A stretch of DNA of 64,000 nt from positions 5,563,009 through 5,627,008 of the forward strand of contig SDUX01000007.1 in NCBI GenBank assembly GCA_008729055.1. The letters are read 5' to 3'. Shown piece by piece: positions 12,464 to 24,044 of the stretch. Positions within the stretch are counted from its first letter, which is position 1; each line of letters opens with the position of its first letter. The notes under the pieces are model-generated. The model was not told the origin of the DNA, did no database searches, and saw nothing but the letters and a program-made list of their open reading frames with translations. The position numbers and the translations under genes are program-made. The stretch comes from Pyropia haitanensis (taxonomy: Eukaryota > Rhodophyta > Bangiophyceae > Bangiales > Bangiaceae).

Positions 12464-13170
12464 ACTACCACCAAAGACGCCCGGGTGGCCGGCGACGGGC
12501 GGCGGCAGGTGGCCCGGGTGGCCGCCGCCGCCAAGCCCCGCCGGCGCGAGTGGCACCGCCCCGGGCGGGTAGGAGTAGAGGAGGTACGGGGGCCCGGGCA
12601 CGCCCGGCGGCGCCCGTGGCGACGCCGCAGCCGCGGCGGCCGCCGCGGCCACGCCCCCCACCACCGCCGACACGGACGCAGACGGCGTCACGGCGGCCAC
12701 CGCGGCGGCCGCAGGGGCCACCGCGGCCGCCCGCTGCGGCGGCCGCGGCCGGCCGCCGCCGGCCGCCGCCTGCGCGAGCGCGTCGAGGGCGCACCAAAAC
12801 GCGCGCAGCGGGTCCCCCCCGCGGCCGCCCACGCGTCGGCCAGGCCGCCAGCGCCGCCCACGACGGCGCCGCCGTCGACGCCGCCGCCATGGACGCCGCC
12901 ACCCCCGCCGCCCCTGCCGCCACCCGCGTCGGCGTCGCCGCCGCCACTCGCGGCCGCCCACTGGTGCCGCCGGTAGAGTGCCACGTCGCCGCCGACCGCG
13001 GCGGGGCGGCCAAACGCGGCGGTCACCCACGTGACGCGGCGGTGGGGCGGCACCGCCGCGGCGGCGGCGGTGGCGGCCGCCGCCGCGGCGCCCGCGCCGG
13101 CCACGCCCGCCGCGGCCGCGGTCGCGTCCGCGTCCGCTTCCGCCCACGGCCAAAACGCCTCAAACGCAAT

Positions 13171-13215
<45 letters not shown>

Positions 13216-14043
13216 ACCCCCCCCAAGGCCGCCCCTGTCGGGGAGGCCCCACCCCGCCAGGTACTGACCCGCGGGCGCGTCGTACACCCACCGACAAAAG
13301 CGGGTCGTCGTCGACGCGGCGCCAACACCCCCGTGGCCACCACCGCCGCCGCCACCGCCGCTGCTGCTGCCGCCACCCGCCGCGGCACGCCGCGGCTCGG
13401 TCACCACCCCCGTCCCACACACCAGCCCGCCATCCACAACCGCCGGCACGTGCGCCGTCACGGGGAGGCGCGCGTGGCCACCGCCGCCCTCCGCGTCGCT
13501 GCCAGCGGGGTCCCACCGCCCGCCGCCACCCGCTCCGCTGCCGCCGCCACCACCACCACCGCCGCCACCACCACCGACGCCGTCGGCGTTGCCGGCGGCG
13601 GCGTCGCCACCAGCCCACCCGCCCCCCCCACCCCCCCACAGGCCCGCCGTGAGCGCCGGCGCCGCCGGCGCGGCCCCCCCCAGCCACAGCGGCAGCAGCG
13701 GCCCCCCCCCCGCCGCGGCCTGCCCCGCCGTCGCGGCCGGGCACAGGCCACCCATCCACGCCGCCGCCGTCGCGGACCGCGACAGGATGGAGCGCTCGGG
13801 GAGGGTGTGCACGTCGGGCGGGCGGAGGACCGCCAGGGGGGCCGCCCGCGTCGGGCGGAGCACCGGCCGCGGCGGCGACGGCCGCGGCTGCGGCGGCGAC
13901 GGCTGCGGCGGCGCAGACCCGGCTGGTGCAGCGGTGTGGGGGGGGGTGGTGGGGCGGCGGCGGCGGCGGCAAAGCGGGGCGCCTCGGCGGCGGCGGCGCG
14001 CCAGTCTCCCCCCTCCGTCGCCAGCGGCGGCGCCACGGCACAT
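11715..14043 (-). CDS. bZIP-like regulator A with a shared novel N-terminal domain (frame-broken)
   Basis: Best model: ATG at 14043 (G at -3). The N-terminal motif LSRSATAAAWMGGLCPAA is followed by a domain with HVPAVVDGGLVCGTGVVTE, RFCRWVYDAPAGQYLAGW, IAFEAFWPW and VTWVTAAFGRPAAVGGDVAL. All of these recur in the same order in the gene at 38534-40336. The C-terminal part carries DLAEITDQRQLQ and the basic region RILRNRLAAHKSNEARKRR, like plant group I bZIP factors, but the residue eight after the invariant Asn is Asn rather than Lys/Arg and no leucine heptads follow. The frame changes at a run of seven C (12814-12820), and again between about 12098 and 12220, where a pyrimidine tract ending in AG (12098) could be a splice acceptor. 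A 14-15 base C run at 11778 makes the tail uncertain. Probably a nuclear DNA-binding protein; target unknown. Confidence 0.6.
13171..13212. repeat. (CCG)n microsatellite
   Basis: CCG triplet tract within regulator A, read as poly-Gly on the minus strand. It splits the conserved domain between the YLAGW and IAFEAF motifs, an insertion absent from paralogue B. Confidence 0.75.
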
Positions 14044-14075
14044 GGCGCCGCGGCCGCCGCGCCGCCGCGCCGCCC

Positions 14076-14120
<45 letters not shown>

Positions 14121-17100
14121 GCCGCCGCCACCACCGCCGACGCCGACGGCCAGCCGGTGGGGCGGGGGCGGCACCGCACCCGCCGCCGCCCGCCGCGCGT
14201 CGGGCCAGTCGGGGGGGGCGGTGGCCTGCATGAGGCTGCCGGTCGCCGCGGCCGGGCACGCTGCCGCCGCGGCCACCCCGTGGGCGCCGCGCCGGCACCT
14301 CCGCCCGCCGTGGTGGTGGATACGGCCCGGTGGTCGTGTGGGTGGGTGTAAGGGGGGGGGGAAGCGTGGGTGGGACGGCGGGAGTGGGGGGAGGGAAACG
14401 AGTAGGGTGGGGCGACCAGAGGGGGGAAGAGCGTGGGGTGGCGGGGGGGGGAACGGAGGACGGACAGCGTGGAGATGGGAAGCGCGGACGGACGGGAGAC
14501 GGCAGCGGGGAGGCGGAGAGCGAACCGGAACAGAGGACAGGAAGCAAAACAAAAGGAGAAGAAAACGAGGCGCCACAAACAAAATAAGGACAAGAAGCAA
14601 CCAAACGCGGCGCGCCGAGCGGGGCCGGCGCGCGCCGCAGCAGCCGGCGGGCGGCCGCGGCGGCCGTCGACGGCGGACCGGCGGGCCGGCGGTGGCGGTC
14701 GCGGTGGGGGGGGAGACGCCGTGCCTCCTCCGCCACCGCCCCCCCCGCCGTCGTTCGCGCACACCGCCGCCGCCGCCACGCGCGCGGCACGGTCGCGGCC
14801 GGCGGACGGCAGCGGCGGGGGGGGCGAGACGCTCCGCCGCCCCCCCCCCCCCCCCCCCCCCCCCGGCGGCCCCCCACCCCCCCTTCCGCCCCCCCACACG
14901 CCCCCACAGCAGACGAGGCAGCGCGGTGGAGGCCGCGTCGGCGCCGCGCGGGGCGGTTGCGACCGAGGTCGCGGCGGCCGCCGCGGTCGTGGCGGTGGCG
15001 CGGGGGGACGGGGGGGAGCGGGGACGCCGGGCGTGTACTGGGGGGGGGGGGGGGGGGGGGGGGGGCGGGGGGGGCGCGGGAAGCGCGTCACGCCACAGCG
15101 CGATGATGGCACCGCCGCCGGCCGCGGTGCGTCGAGTGTGGCGGGGCCCGCGCCGCCGGCGGTACCGTCACGGCGCGCCCCCCCCCCCCCACCCCCCCTC
15201 CCCCCCGCCGCCGCCGTCGGCAGGCCAGCTGGCGGGGCGGGGGGAGGAGCGGCCGGCGGCGGCGGCGCCAGGCTGGGCGGGCCGCCGGCGTGGCGGCGGG
15301 ACGCGCGGCGGCGGGCCGGCCGCGCCCGCGGTGGGGCGGCGCGGGCGCGGCCACCCCTCCCCCCCCCCCCCCCACCACCCCCCCCCACCCGCACGGCCAC
15401 CGACACCCGCTGCCACCGCCACCCCACCGCGGTGGTGTGGCGGCGCGACGGTGGGGGGGGGGGGGGGGCGTGGCCCCCGCTCGTCGGTGCCCCGCCCCCC
15501 CCCCCGAGGCGGCGCGGCCGCCAACCTGTGGGGGGGCGGGTCTGTGCGGCCAGTCGGTCCTCGCTGGTGGGGGACTGGCCAGAGTGCACACCGGTGGTGG
15601 TGGGGGGGAGGGCGGGAGGCGGCGGGGGGGGGGGGGAGGCGTGGGGGTGAGGGTGGGGGTGGGGGGGTGGCCGGCGCCCTCCAGCACGCGCCCGTGCTTG
15701 ACGCGCACTGGCGGCAGGCAGGCTGCCCGCGCGCCGTCGGCGGGCCCCGCCGCGCACGCGCGCGGCCGGTCACACGCGCGCCCCCGCGGCGGCGGCCGCC
15801 GCGCGCGCGGGCGGCAGCAACCAAAACCAAACAAAAACGTAGATACGCGGCCACGCACTGGGTCGGACCGGCCAGCCGCGCGGGTGGGGCGGGGGGGGGG
15901 CGTCCGCGCATCCGGCGAGGAGGGGAGGGGGTGGGGGGGTGGGGGGGGGGGAACAGGGGGAGAGGACGAATCGGCGGCGCGACGCGACTGGGTCCCCCCC
16001 CCCCGCCCCGCCGCCGCGGCGCTTGCACCAGCGCAGAGGCCAGCAGCCCCGCCGGCCGGCCGGCCGGCGCGCCGCCATCCCCCGCCCTCGAGGGCTCCGC
16101 CCGTGCTCCAGGCGGCGGCCAAGGCCGGAGCGGGATTTGTTCCGAGCGGGCGGGATCGGTTGCAGCGGGGGGGGGGGGGGGAGGGGGCGGCGTGTGGGGG
16201 AGGATGGGGCGAATGTGGACAGGCGGCGGGTTGTTTGGGACAACAGGCCGCGCAGCGGCTGTCCCACCACCCCGTCGCCCATTGGTAATGACGACGGGCG
16301 CACCCGCCCCCCCGGCGGGACCCCCGGGCTACCCTGCACCACCGCCTCCCCGCCTCTTGCCTCTGTCCCCCCGACGCGGGGGGTGCTGCCCCTCAAGCAC
16401 GCCGGCTCGCGACGTTGGATGATGGGGTTCGCGTGCAAGGTTTGCCATGGTCTGGAAGGGGTGCTCGCGCGGGGGTTGGCCCATCGGCAGACCCCCCACT
16501 CACTCCCCATTGTGCGGCCGACGTGACGCCACAGACGGGACGGGGGGGGAAAGCTATGGCCTTATCGGATGGCGCAGAGTGAAATGCTTCACGTGCTGAC
16601 CGCACGACACTTATTGTTGTGCGCAACATGCCATTTGAGACACATATTGTGCATATATCGTGTCGACATATTCAGATTGAATTCGAACCAGTGACCGTAC
16701 ATTGTCCAGAGTTCATTTGTTCAGCGAATAAGCATATATACTTCGGGTTCGCTCCTGTATTGGTTGACTCATGATCCATGAAAAGTTAAGTATATTATGC
16801 ATTCTGACGAACTCCATGATCTGTTGCCAGAAGCCAAGCTCGACGCTGTATTGGTGCCATGTGTCGCGTCGGGCTGTCCATGAAAAGCAGGAGGCTCAAC
16901 CCCCAGCATGGATGCCAGGTCTCGACTGGCTCTCCCATCGCACTAAGAAGTTTGCAGATCATGCGCGTCGTTTGTGTACCCCTGCGCTTTGTCTGGACCC
17001 CAATTGCTGCTCAACCAGAGCCGGTTTGACAGGCCGACTGAGAGACAGAACCGATGATGCAGCGCAGCACCTCTTCCCCAGCTGGTCTCACCTGAGCATT

Positions 17101-18099
17101 TCTGTGGGTAGTCGCCAGCTGAGGTGATGGCCACCCCGCGGATCCCGCGCGGGCTAGACGTTGAGACGGGGATCCTCCCGTGGAGGACCAAGCCAAGACC
17201 CCAGCGGCAAACTGGCCGGGTTCGGGACTGTCGTGTGTGGGATCTCCCGTAGGCGCTGTGCTCACTTCAGCCCCAGCGCGTGGGCGTCAAGGCGCTGTAA
17301 CATCACTTTCAAGATGACAAAGTCCAGTGCGTTCTGCCCGGCGCTACAGTACCCGCATGGGTGCACTGCGGTGGAACACGCTGTCGGCCGATGTAGATCG
17401 GGGGAGAACGTCTATAGGGGGGGACCTCCTACGTGAGACTCCAAGACATGAGCCAACTGATAAGTACTTCAAACGAGTGTGCTCTACGGTCGCAGTAACT
17501 TCAAGGTTGGGACTCAACCCGGAATCCACTTTCGTGACTATTGGGCTCCAAAGTTCGAGAAATCGTTTCGGACGCGGACGAGCCAGAGCAATAGTATTGC
17601 TTTCTCAAATGCCACGATCAATGAACTATACTAAAATGCCAACCTTTGTGCTGAAGGGCGGGAGGGTGTGGGCTGCCTCGAAGGCCGCCGCGCCTCGGAT
17701 CCGCCAGGCACGTGTCAGCTCTCTCGTGAGCGAGCGCAGTGTAGTGTGTGGACGACGTGCCATCAGATCCGCGTATGCCATCATGGCGTTTTAGCCACTG
17801 GTGGCGGACCGTGGGAGTCACTGCTGCGTCCATTGGCCCGATGGCGGCGGCCTTCGTGTAGTCTGTTGACATGCATCTCATTGCGGAGAATCTGGTGTGG
17901 ATGTGTGACCAATCTTCATGCAAGGTCATCATCGCCTCTCGGCACGATTGAACAACACGTGTCCTCGGCAGGAGATGCGGACGCGGCCCCAGCGTGCAAC
18001 CGTCGCTCGTGCAGCCAGCAAGTGCGAGAAAAGACTCAATGCAGCGGTGGGCTTGTATTGTACTTGGAGTCAAACACCACGCGGGTGAGAGGAGGTCCT
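14044..18099. other. Intergenic region with extreme G/C runs, no supported gene
   Basis: Positions 14044-16500 are dominated by long G or C homopolymers, including 26 consecutive G at 15040-15065. Very long open frames on both strands here contain only Arg, Pro, Gly and Ala low complexity. From about 16560 to 18100 the sequence is clearly less GC-rich and unique, with stops in all frames; no tRNA, snRNA or transposase motif was recognised. Confidence 0.5.
15040..15065 (+). repeat. G26 homopolymer
   Basis: Twenty-six consecutive G on the plus strand, the longest single-base run found in the window. It could fold as a G-quadruplex and is a likely place for read-length error. Confidence 0.9.
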
Positions 18100-18104
18100 C
18101 GCGG

Positions 18105-18190
18105 GGCGTTTGATCACATGTGATCCAGAGGTGTACTGTGGGGCGTTCGATCACTTCGATGACACAACCCCCTGTTATCAAACCTCCCCC
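18105..18190. repeat. Dispersed palindromic element, copy 1
   Basis: Contains the perfect palindrome GATCACATGTGATC (18112-18125) preceded by GGGGCGTTT. It is followed by AGAGGTG, CTGTGGGG, a diverged GATCACTTCGATGACAC segment and TGTTATCAAACC. The same blocks occur in the larger copy at 48980-49160. This looks like a short non-autonomous repeat (MITE-like) or a conserved regulatory hairpin; no coding capacity. Confidence 0.6.
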
Positions 18191-18597
18191 CACCCTCTTC
18201 CCCCCCTCCCCCCGCCGAGCCGCCGCCGCCGCCCGCCGCCGCCCGCCGCCGCCCGCCGCCGCCCGCCCGGCGGATCCTGCACGTTCTTGCGCTCCGCCTG
18301 TGGGGTCCACGCTGGCTCCTCCCGACCGGCTGTTCCTCAACGTGGGCCGCCCCGGCCTTGTCTCCTCCCTTGGCCAACGTCGACGCCCGCGGCGCCGGCG
18401 CCGACCGAGGCGCCCCGGCAGACGCCAACCCGACGGGCCTCCCCTGCTGCATCATGCCGTCGCCGCCGCCGTGCGCGCCGGTCGCGCTGCCGTCCGCTGC
18501 GGCAACGCCGCTGCCGCCGTCGGGTGGCGCACCCCTCCCGCAACTCGTCGCCTGTGAAATCGCCCCGCATCCGCACCACCGCCACCCCACCTGTCCC

Positions 18598-20367
18598 TCA
18601 CCGCCCTCGCCGCCAGCCTTCCTCCGGCGTCCACACAGCCGTCCGCTGGCGGGCTTCCACCCGCCCTCCAAAGCCATCCGTACCAAGCCCATAACGCTCC
18701 ACGACGTCCCAGTTGTTAGTGAAGGGATACAGGGTTCGCGGCGTAAACGGCTCCCCGTCTCGGTGGAGGCCAAGCTCTGTCACCAGGCCAGAGGAGTGGG
18801 AGAACTTTCGCGCCCACAGAACCCCCGCAGCCTTGGCCGCCCGCAAGGAGGCCACCTCTTGATCCCCCATGTCGTGGTGCACCCTCGGGGAAGAGGCGCC
18901 CCGGTCCCACACTGACCACATGGCCGACCGGTTGGCGGCGGCCGTCATCAAGCCGGCCTGCCCCACCACCGCGGCAGCAAAAAACTCGTCCGTCTCGACG
19001 TTCCACTCGAGCTTGCCAGCGGCGACGAGAGCGGCCATTGCCGATGCGTGGCGTGGGTCGACGACCGCCGCCACAGACGGACGGTTAAGAATCATCCACT
19101 GCAGACTCTTGGGCAATGACAGCAGGTGGCGGTCGGGCACCTGCCGGGACATCCAGTTGTCCCCGTCGGCGGTCAAGGCCGCGTAGACATACTCAAACGT
19201 CTGGATGGGTACCGAGCGGCCACAGAGGAAGACGTACTTGACAATCGGGCGCTCAGGGGTGTCGGCTGCGGCCGCGTCGACGAGGAGCATCCGCATGGCG
19301 GCGGTGAGGCTGGGCCGCCCCCACTCGGTGGCCACCGTATCGGCAGTTCGGTGGGCATTGAGCCACTCACTCGTCACATTGGCGCCCGCGTGGTCACAGT
19401 GAACTCGGATGACGGCACGGTCCCCGGCAGGCCCCAGCCACTCGCGCCATAGGCCCTCAAAGGCCAGGTCACCAGTGGTGAGAAAGAGCAACGCAATGCG
19501 GCCGCGACCTGCCGGGACCGCTGGGTCGGGGGGGGTGGCCAGGACCGTCACGGGCGGCGCACCCCGCACCGAGTAGGGGGGGTAGTTGGGATCACCCCCG
19601 AAGGGGGGGCGAAGAAGCGGCTCGGCTGACACAGCAGGGACGGTAGCCACGGAAAGGGCGGCCGCGGGGGCACCGTCGGTGACGGCGGCGACAGCAGCGT
19701 CGACAGCCCCCTCTGGGGGTGACGCCGCGTCACCGGCGGGGGGTACGCCTGGCGGCGCGTCGCCCCCGACCATCTCTGTCACTGGCAGGCCGGGTGCTGC
19801 CGCATCGGGTGACGGCGCCGACTCCGCCTTCGCCACAGCGGGCGCCCCCTGGGCATCCGCAGGGTCGTCGGCGGGGTCCGCCGCCCCCGTTGCCGTGGCG
19901 GCTTCCGACGCGCCCCCCGCCGCAGTCGCCGCGCCACCGGCGAGCCCTCCCTCAGTACCCGCATCAGCGTGAGGGGTGGCAGGCTCGTCGACCGCCGCGG
20001 CAGCATCCGCCCCCCCTTCCCCATCCTCACTAGCTCCTGCTGCCTTTCCAGGCGAGCCCCCCCCGTCAAGACTGGCTACCGCCGCTGCGGTGGCCACCGC
20101 TGCCGTCGCCGCGTCGGTTGCGGCCGCGTCGGCCACCGGTGCCGCCGCCGCCGGCCCAGCGTCTCGCAGGCGCACCCCTCCACCCCAGGCCACCGAACGC
20201 GCCGACACGATGCGAACCCCAGACGAGACAAAGCCCGCTGGTAGCACCACCGCCGCCAGGCTGAGCGCCACCGCAGCCAGTACCGCCACGAGGAGCCGCA
20301 CGGGCCTGTCACGGGGGGGGGATGAGAAGGGGTGCTCATTACGGGGGAGGAAAGGCCCCAGTGCCAT
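18598..20367 (-). CDS. GT14-family (BC10/DUF266-like) glycosyltransferase
   Basis: A 589-residue type II membrane protein. The ATG at 20367 is the only Met before the signal anchor (about residues 25-45, LLVAVLAAVALSLAAVVL). A long Ala/Asp/Gly/Pro stem (about 60-265) leads to the catalytic domain (about 286-560). This carries RIALLFLTTGDLAFEGLW, IRVHCDHAGANVTSEW, ATEWGRPSLTAAMRML, the YVFLCGRSVPIQTFEYVYAAL block, SLQWMILNRPSVAAVV and KLEWNVETDEFF. This order is typical of plant BC10-type Core-2/I-branching-related enzymes. It probably acts in the Golgi on a cell-wall or matrix glycan; the substrate is not evident. It is a different branch of GT14 from the enzyme at 144-2054. Its 5' end faces the membrane-protein gene at 22094 across 1.7 kb. 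Confidence 0.8.
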   Translation of the reverse strand: MALGPFLPRNEHPFSSPPRDRPVRLLVAVLAAVALSLAAVVLPAGFVSSGVRIVSARSVAWGGGVRLRDAGPAAAAPVADAAATDAATAAVATAAAVASLDGGGSPGKAAGASEDGEGGADAAAAVDEPATPHADAGTEGGLAGGAATAAGGASEAATATGAADPADDPADAQGAPAVAKAESAPSPDAAAPGLPVTEMVGGDAPPGVPPAGDAASPPEGAVDAAVAAVTDGAPAAALSVATVPAVSAEPLLRPPFGGDPNYPPYSVRGAPPVTVLATPPDPAVPAGRGRIALLFLTTGDLAFEGLWREWLGPAGDRAVIRVHCDHAGANVTSEWLNAHRTADTVATEWGRPSLTAAMRMLLVDAAAADTPERPIVKYVFLCGRSVPIQTFEYVYAALTADGDNWMSRQVPDRHLLSLPKSLQWMILNRPSVAAVVDPRHASAMAALVAAGKLEWNVETDEFFAAAVVGQAGLMTAAANRSAMWSVWDRGASSPRVHHDMGDQEVASLRAAKAAGVLWARKFSHSSGLVTELGLHRDGEPFTPRTLYPFTNNWDVVERYGLGTDGFGGRVEARQRTAVWTPEEGWRRGR

Positions 20368-22093
20368 GGGGGGGGCGGAGCGCAAACCCTAGAGCACGGG
20401 GGGAAGAGAGTGTGAAAGGGGCGGACAGAGGCCGCGTGATGGGAGCGGCAGCGCGGAAGGAGACGGCCCCGCAGCGAGCAAGGCGACGGCGTAGCAGGAC
20501 CGGAAAGACACGACGGCTCCGCCGCGGCAGGAAAAGTGATCGTCGGCCTGGCCGTGACCACGCCAGAGTCCACGCGCCGACACCCGCGGGCGCTCCCGCC
20601 CACCTCACGCCGCCGCCCCAGCCGCCACTCGACGACCCCCTGATGCAGCATCGCCATGCCGGCCACGAGGAGCGGCAGGGGGTGGCCACGGGGGCATGGG
20701 AGCATAGGGAGAGGCCCACCCGGGAATGCGAGACTCTCACGTGCAGTCAAGGGGGGGGGCGGGGCTGGGAAAGGCCAGAGCATGGGGGGACGCAGGAGGC
20801 GGGAGCTGCTGCACGCCCCTCAGGACGCCATCGTCAGACGGGCGCGAGGGCGCTTGAGCGCCCAATGAGTACGCCAAACGCGCAAAAGAAGCCCCCATAA
20901 TCAGCGCCTGAGGCATCAAAGCCAACCCTTGTTGAGATAAGCAGCAGGGCAGCACCAAGAAGAAAGGTGACGGTACGGCAGCTCGGGCACGGCTCGGCCT
21001 CGGTAACGACCAAGAAGCGTCGGTCCACTGGCAGTGGACTCGGTCGAATTCAATGAGCCGTCAGTCGCGGGCGCGCCCCGCCGAGCCAGCCGACCGGAGG
21101 ACTTGCACCCGTGAGTAGCGGCGGTTAGCCCAGGCCACCTTGTCGACCCGCACGGCCGGACGAACCCCAGACGCGACTCGCCACTCACCGCCGCGAGGAT
21201 CCGCTCAGGACGGTCAAGTGGCGGCCATGGGGGAGTGGCGGCCCGGAGGTGCTCACCATTGCGGTGGGAAGCTCATGTGCCTCCTCAACACCATAGTGCG
21301 GGGTCTGAAGGCCCAGCCGTTTGGCAGGAGACGGCGTGTTCCCCATGCATGAAGCCCGGCCGCGGTTGGTGAGCGCAGGCATCAGCCGACAGCCGGTTCG
21401 GTTGAATTTAGCACACGAAAAGTGAGCATTCGACCCAACTTCAAGAGTAAGTCTTCAGCAGAATTGAGACGCAGGCGTGCGTCCGTGATTCTGTTATCAT
21501 TTCTGCCACGTGTACAATGAGAAAATACACAATTTACAATTGCATTGCGTTGGGATTGCATTGGATCCTGACATCACTTGGCGCGGTCTTGGCATGGCTG
21601 ATCTGCTCGGGTATGTAGGTGGAACTGCCTGTGTGCGGACATATAAAGCAGCGTGAAGCAGAAACGAGAGACACACAAACAAACGTGTAAAACAAGAGTG
21701 GTTCATGGCGCTTCTGGTAGTGTATACATCTGCTTTTTTTCCCGAACCAGTCTGGTCCCAGGTGCCGTTTTGTTTCTCTGTGAGGTGTCCCTCTGCTGTC
21801 TTCTTGGGTTCCCCTGGTGATTTGAACCAATAAGAAGCTCCCATTCTGATCTATAAGACCGCGCTGAGTTGCGCGTGTGCTCGGGAGTGCACACGAGGCC
21901 CGTTTCCTGGAGCACATCGGCTCGCCCAGCCTCCTACTCCACCCCGAAGCAGTGACCCGCCATCTGCTGGAGACTCAACCCTGTGGGGTAGTCACCCACT
22001 TGGCCTTCCCGCTTCCGCTTCTTCCGCTGGTCACGCCGGCCGTCCGAGACGTGGGCGCTCTCCCACTACTCGACCGTCGGCGCCACCGCCACG
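20368..22093. other. Shared upstream region of two divergent genes
   Basis: Lies between the 5' ends of the GT14 gene (-) and the membrane-protein gene (+). The first part is GC-rich; from about 20850 it becomes less GC-rich, with all frames interrupted. Promoters for both genes are expected here, but no definite element could be named. Confidence 0.4.
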
Positions 22094-23162
22094 ATGGGAG
22101 CCGCCCTCAGCCGCGGGGGCGCCGAGGCGGCCCCGTTGCTGCCCGTGTCCTCGTCGCCGCCGCCCTTCTTTGCCGCCCGCTCGACCGTGTCCATGCTCAC
22201 GTGGTTCTCCATGTACGCGTGCTTCGGCAGGGGGGGGGAGAGGGTGGGTGGGGCGGCTGAAGCGGTGCAACACGGTTCCTCGCTACGGGCGCGGTTACCC
22301 CTTGTGTGTGCGGGCCGCGGTAGGGTTCTTTGGCTGGGGTGGCGGGTGTTTACCTGCCGCATTCCCTCGTCCGTACTCACTCTTTTTGGGTTCTCTTTCT
22401 CTTTTTTTTTGTTGGAACCCGTCTGGCTTGTGTTATGTGCCCCACTTTATTGTTCCTCCCTCTCCCACGCCTCTTCCCTTTTTTGCGCAGTATCTTTGGC
22501 TTCCTTCGGCTCCTGTCGGCCCCCCCTCTGCTGCCGCTCATGCACATTGCCATCAGCGGCGCCGGCGCGTACGCAGTCTGGGAGCACCCCCACGAGCATC
22601 CGCGCCTGCTCAAGGCCTATACCCTCTACGCCGTCACCCTCTTTCTCGGTCACACTGCCCTCTTTGGCTTCCTTCTGCTGTCGCACTTCCCCGCCACCGC
22701 CTCCGCCGCGGTCGCCGCGGTCGTGCCGCCGCTGTACGCATCGCTGGTGGCGCCGCTCGATGCGTTGGTGGCGGCACTGGGTGGCGGCGCGGCGGGCAGT
22801 TGGTGGGCGGCGTTTGGGGTGGCCACGAGCGTCCTCTTTGACGGCCTCCTCGCGTGGTCGGCCTGGTCGCTGTCTGCGCAGGTGACGCTGTACTGCTCCC
22901 TTGTGGCGGGGGCGGGGGTGCTCGCCGCGGCGGCTGCCACGGGGGGGGGGGCGGCCGCGCCCCAGGGATGCTGGGTGGGATGGGCAGTCTGGGAGGCGGT
23001 GGGGGGGGGGGACCGGGGGGGACACTCCCCGCGGGCGGACTGTTTGGGGGGATGATGGGCGGCGTGGGGGGGGCGGCCGGGGGGGGAGCTGTCGGCGCGG
23101 CGCCGTCGCCGCCGCGGCCGCCACCCTTTTCAGGCCAGGGCCGACGGCTGGGGGATTCCTAG
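22094..23162 (+). CDS. Multispanning membrane protein of unknown function (one intron)
   Basis: Exon 1 starts at ATG 22094 and encodes a Ser/Pro-rich head ending in TVSMLTWFSMYACFG. An intron follows: its acceptor is clear (a pyrimidine-rich tract ending TTTTGCGCAG at 22490), but the donor near 22235-22300 is not. Exon 2 (from 22491) reads IFGFLRLLSAPPLLPLMHIA and contains about four hydrophobic segments: LLPLMHIAISGAGAYAVW, YTLYAVTLFLGHTALFGFLL, FGVATSVLFDGLLAW and VTLYCSLVAGAGVLAAA. The frame then shifts at a run of eleven G (22941-22951); the shifted frame gives a convincing Gly/Met-rich tail (GMLGGMGSLGG, LFGGMMGGVGG) ending at the stop at 23162. Family not recognised. It converges with the CRM gene 260 bases downstream. 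Confidence 0.6.
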
Positions 23163-23425
23163 CGGGCGGCCGCGCCGGCGGTGGCGCCGCCACGCCCCCG
23201 CGTGGCGCCGCCGTGCGTGACGCCAGCGACCATAGCTGCTCTCAAACGGGGCGCGCCGATGCGCGAACGGCCGCCACCCGCCAAACGCCTTGCCGGCGGG
23301 CCGCGCGCTCCTGCCACCACCCGCGGCCGCGCGGGCCACAGCCCACGGCCAGTGGCCGGTGTCCCCCCATCGCACCCCCCCCGCCGCCTCCCTCTCGCGC
23401 GCCACCCCCCCGACGCAGCGGCTCC

Positions 23426-23976
23426 TCAGCGCCGGCTCACCCCCCCCCCCCCCCCCCCCCCGACCAGCTCGGCGAGGTCGATCCCCCCCCCCCCCCCGCC
23501 TTGGCCCGCCACAGCAGCACCGTGTGGCCAACCACCTGGACAACCTCCCCCCCGACGGCGGCGGCGAGGCCCGCGCCCAGCGCCTTGGCCGCCGCCTTTT
23601 TCGACACCCCCGTGCGGACCTTGACGAGCTCGTGGGCGGCCAGCGCCTGCGCCAGGGCGGTCATAAACGCCGCCGACGGCGCCGCGCCGGCCATGCGCAC
23701 GTCGGCCAGCAGCCGCGCGCGCTCGCGGGTGCCCGCGAGGGAGCGGAGGGCGGCCTTGTCCGCCGCCGTCAGGGGGGGGTGGGGGGGGGGGGGGTGCCCG
23801 CCGCGGCCGCCGCGGCCGCCGCGGCGCCGTCGACGCGGGTGGCCGCCGCCGCCGCGACCGCCGCGACCGCCGCGGCGGCGGCGGCGGGGGACAGGGTCGG
23901 GGGGGGGGGGGGGCGCCGGCCGGTGGGGGAAGGGGCGGTGGCGCCGGCGAGGCGGCCGCGCCGGCTGACGCGGGCG

Positions 23977-24044
<68 letters not shown>

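Noticed and set aside
13000..13460. Calling the shared domain of regulators A and B a PAS or LOV domain
   Set aside because: Length and some hydrophobic patterns fit loosely, but no LOV cysteine motif or clear PAS core could be identified.
12124..16422. Plus-strand open frame of 1,432 codons
   Set aside because: Entirely Arg/Pro/Gly/Ala low complexity, antisense to the motif-bearing regulator A; a by-product of GC content.
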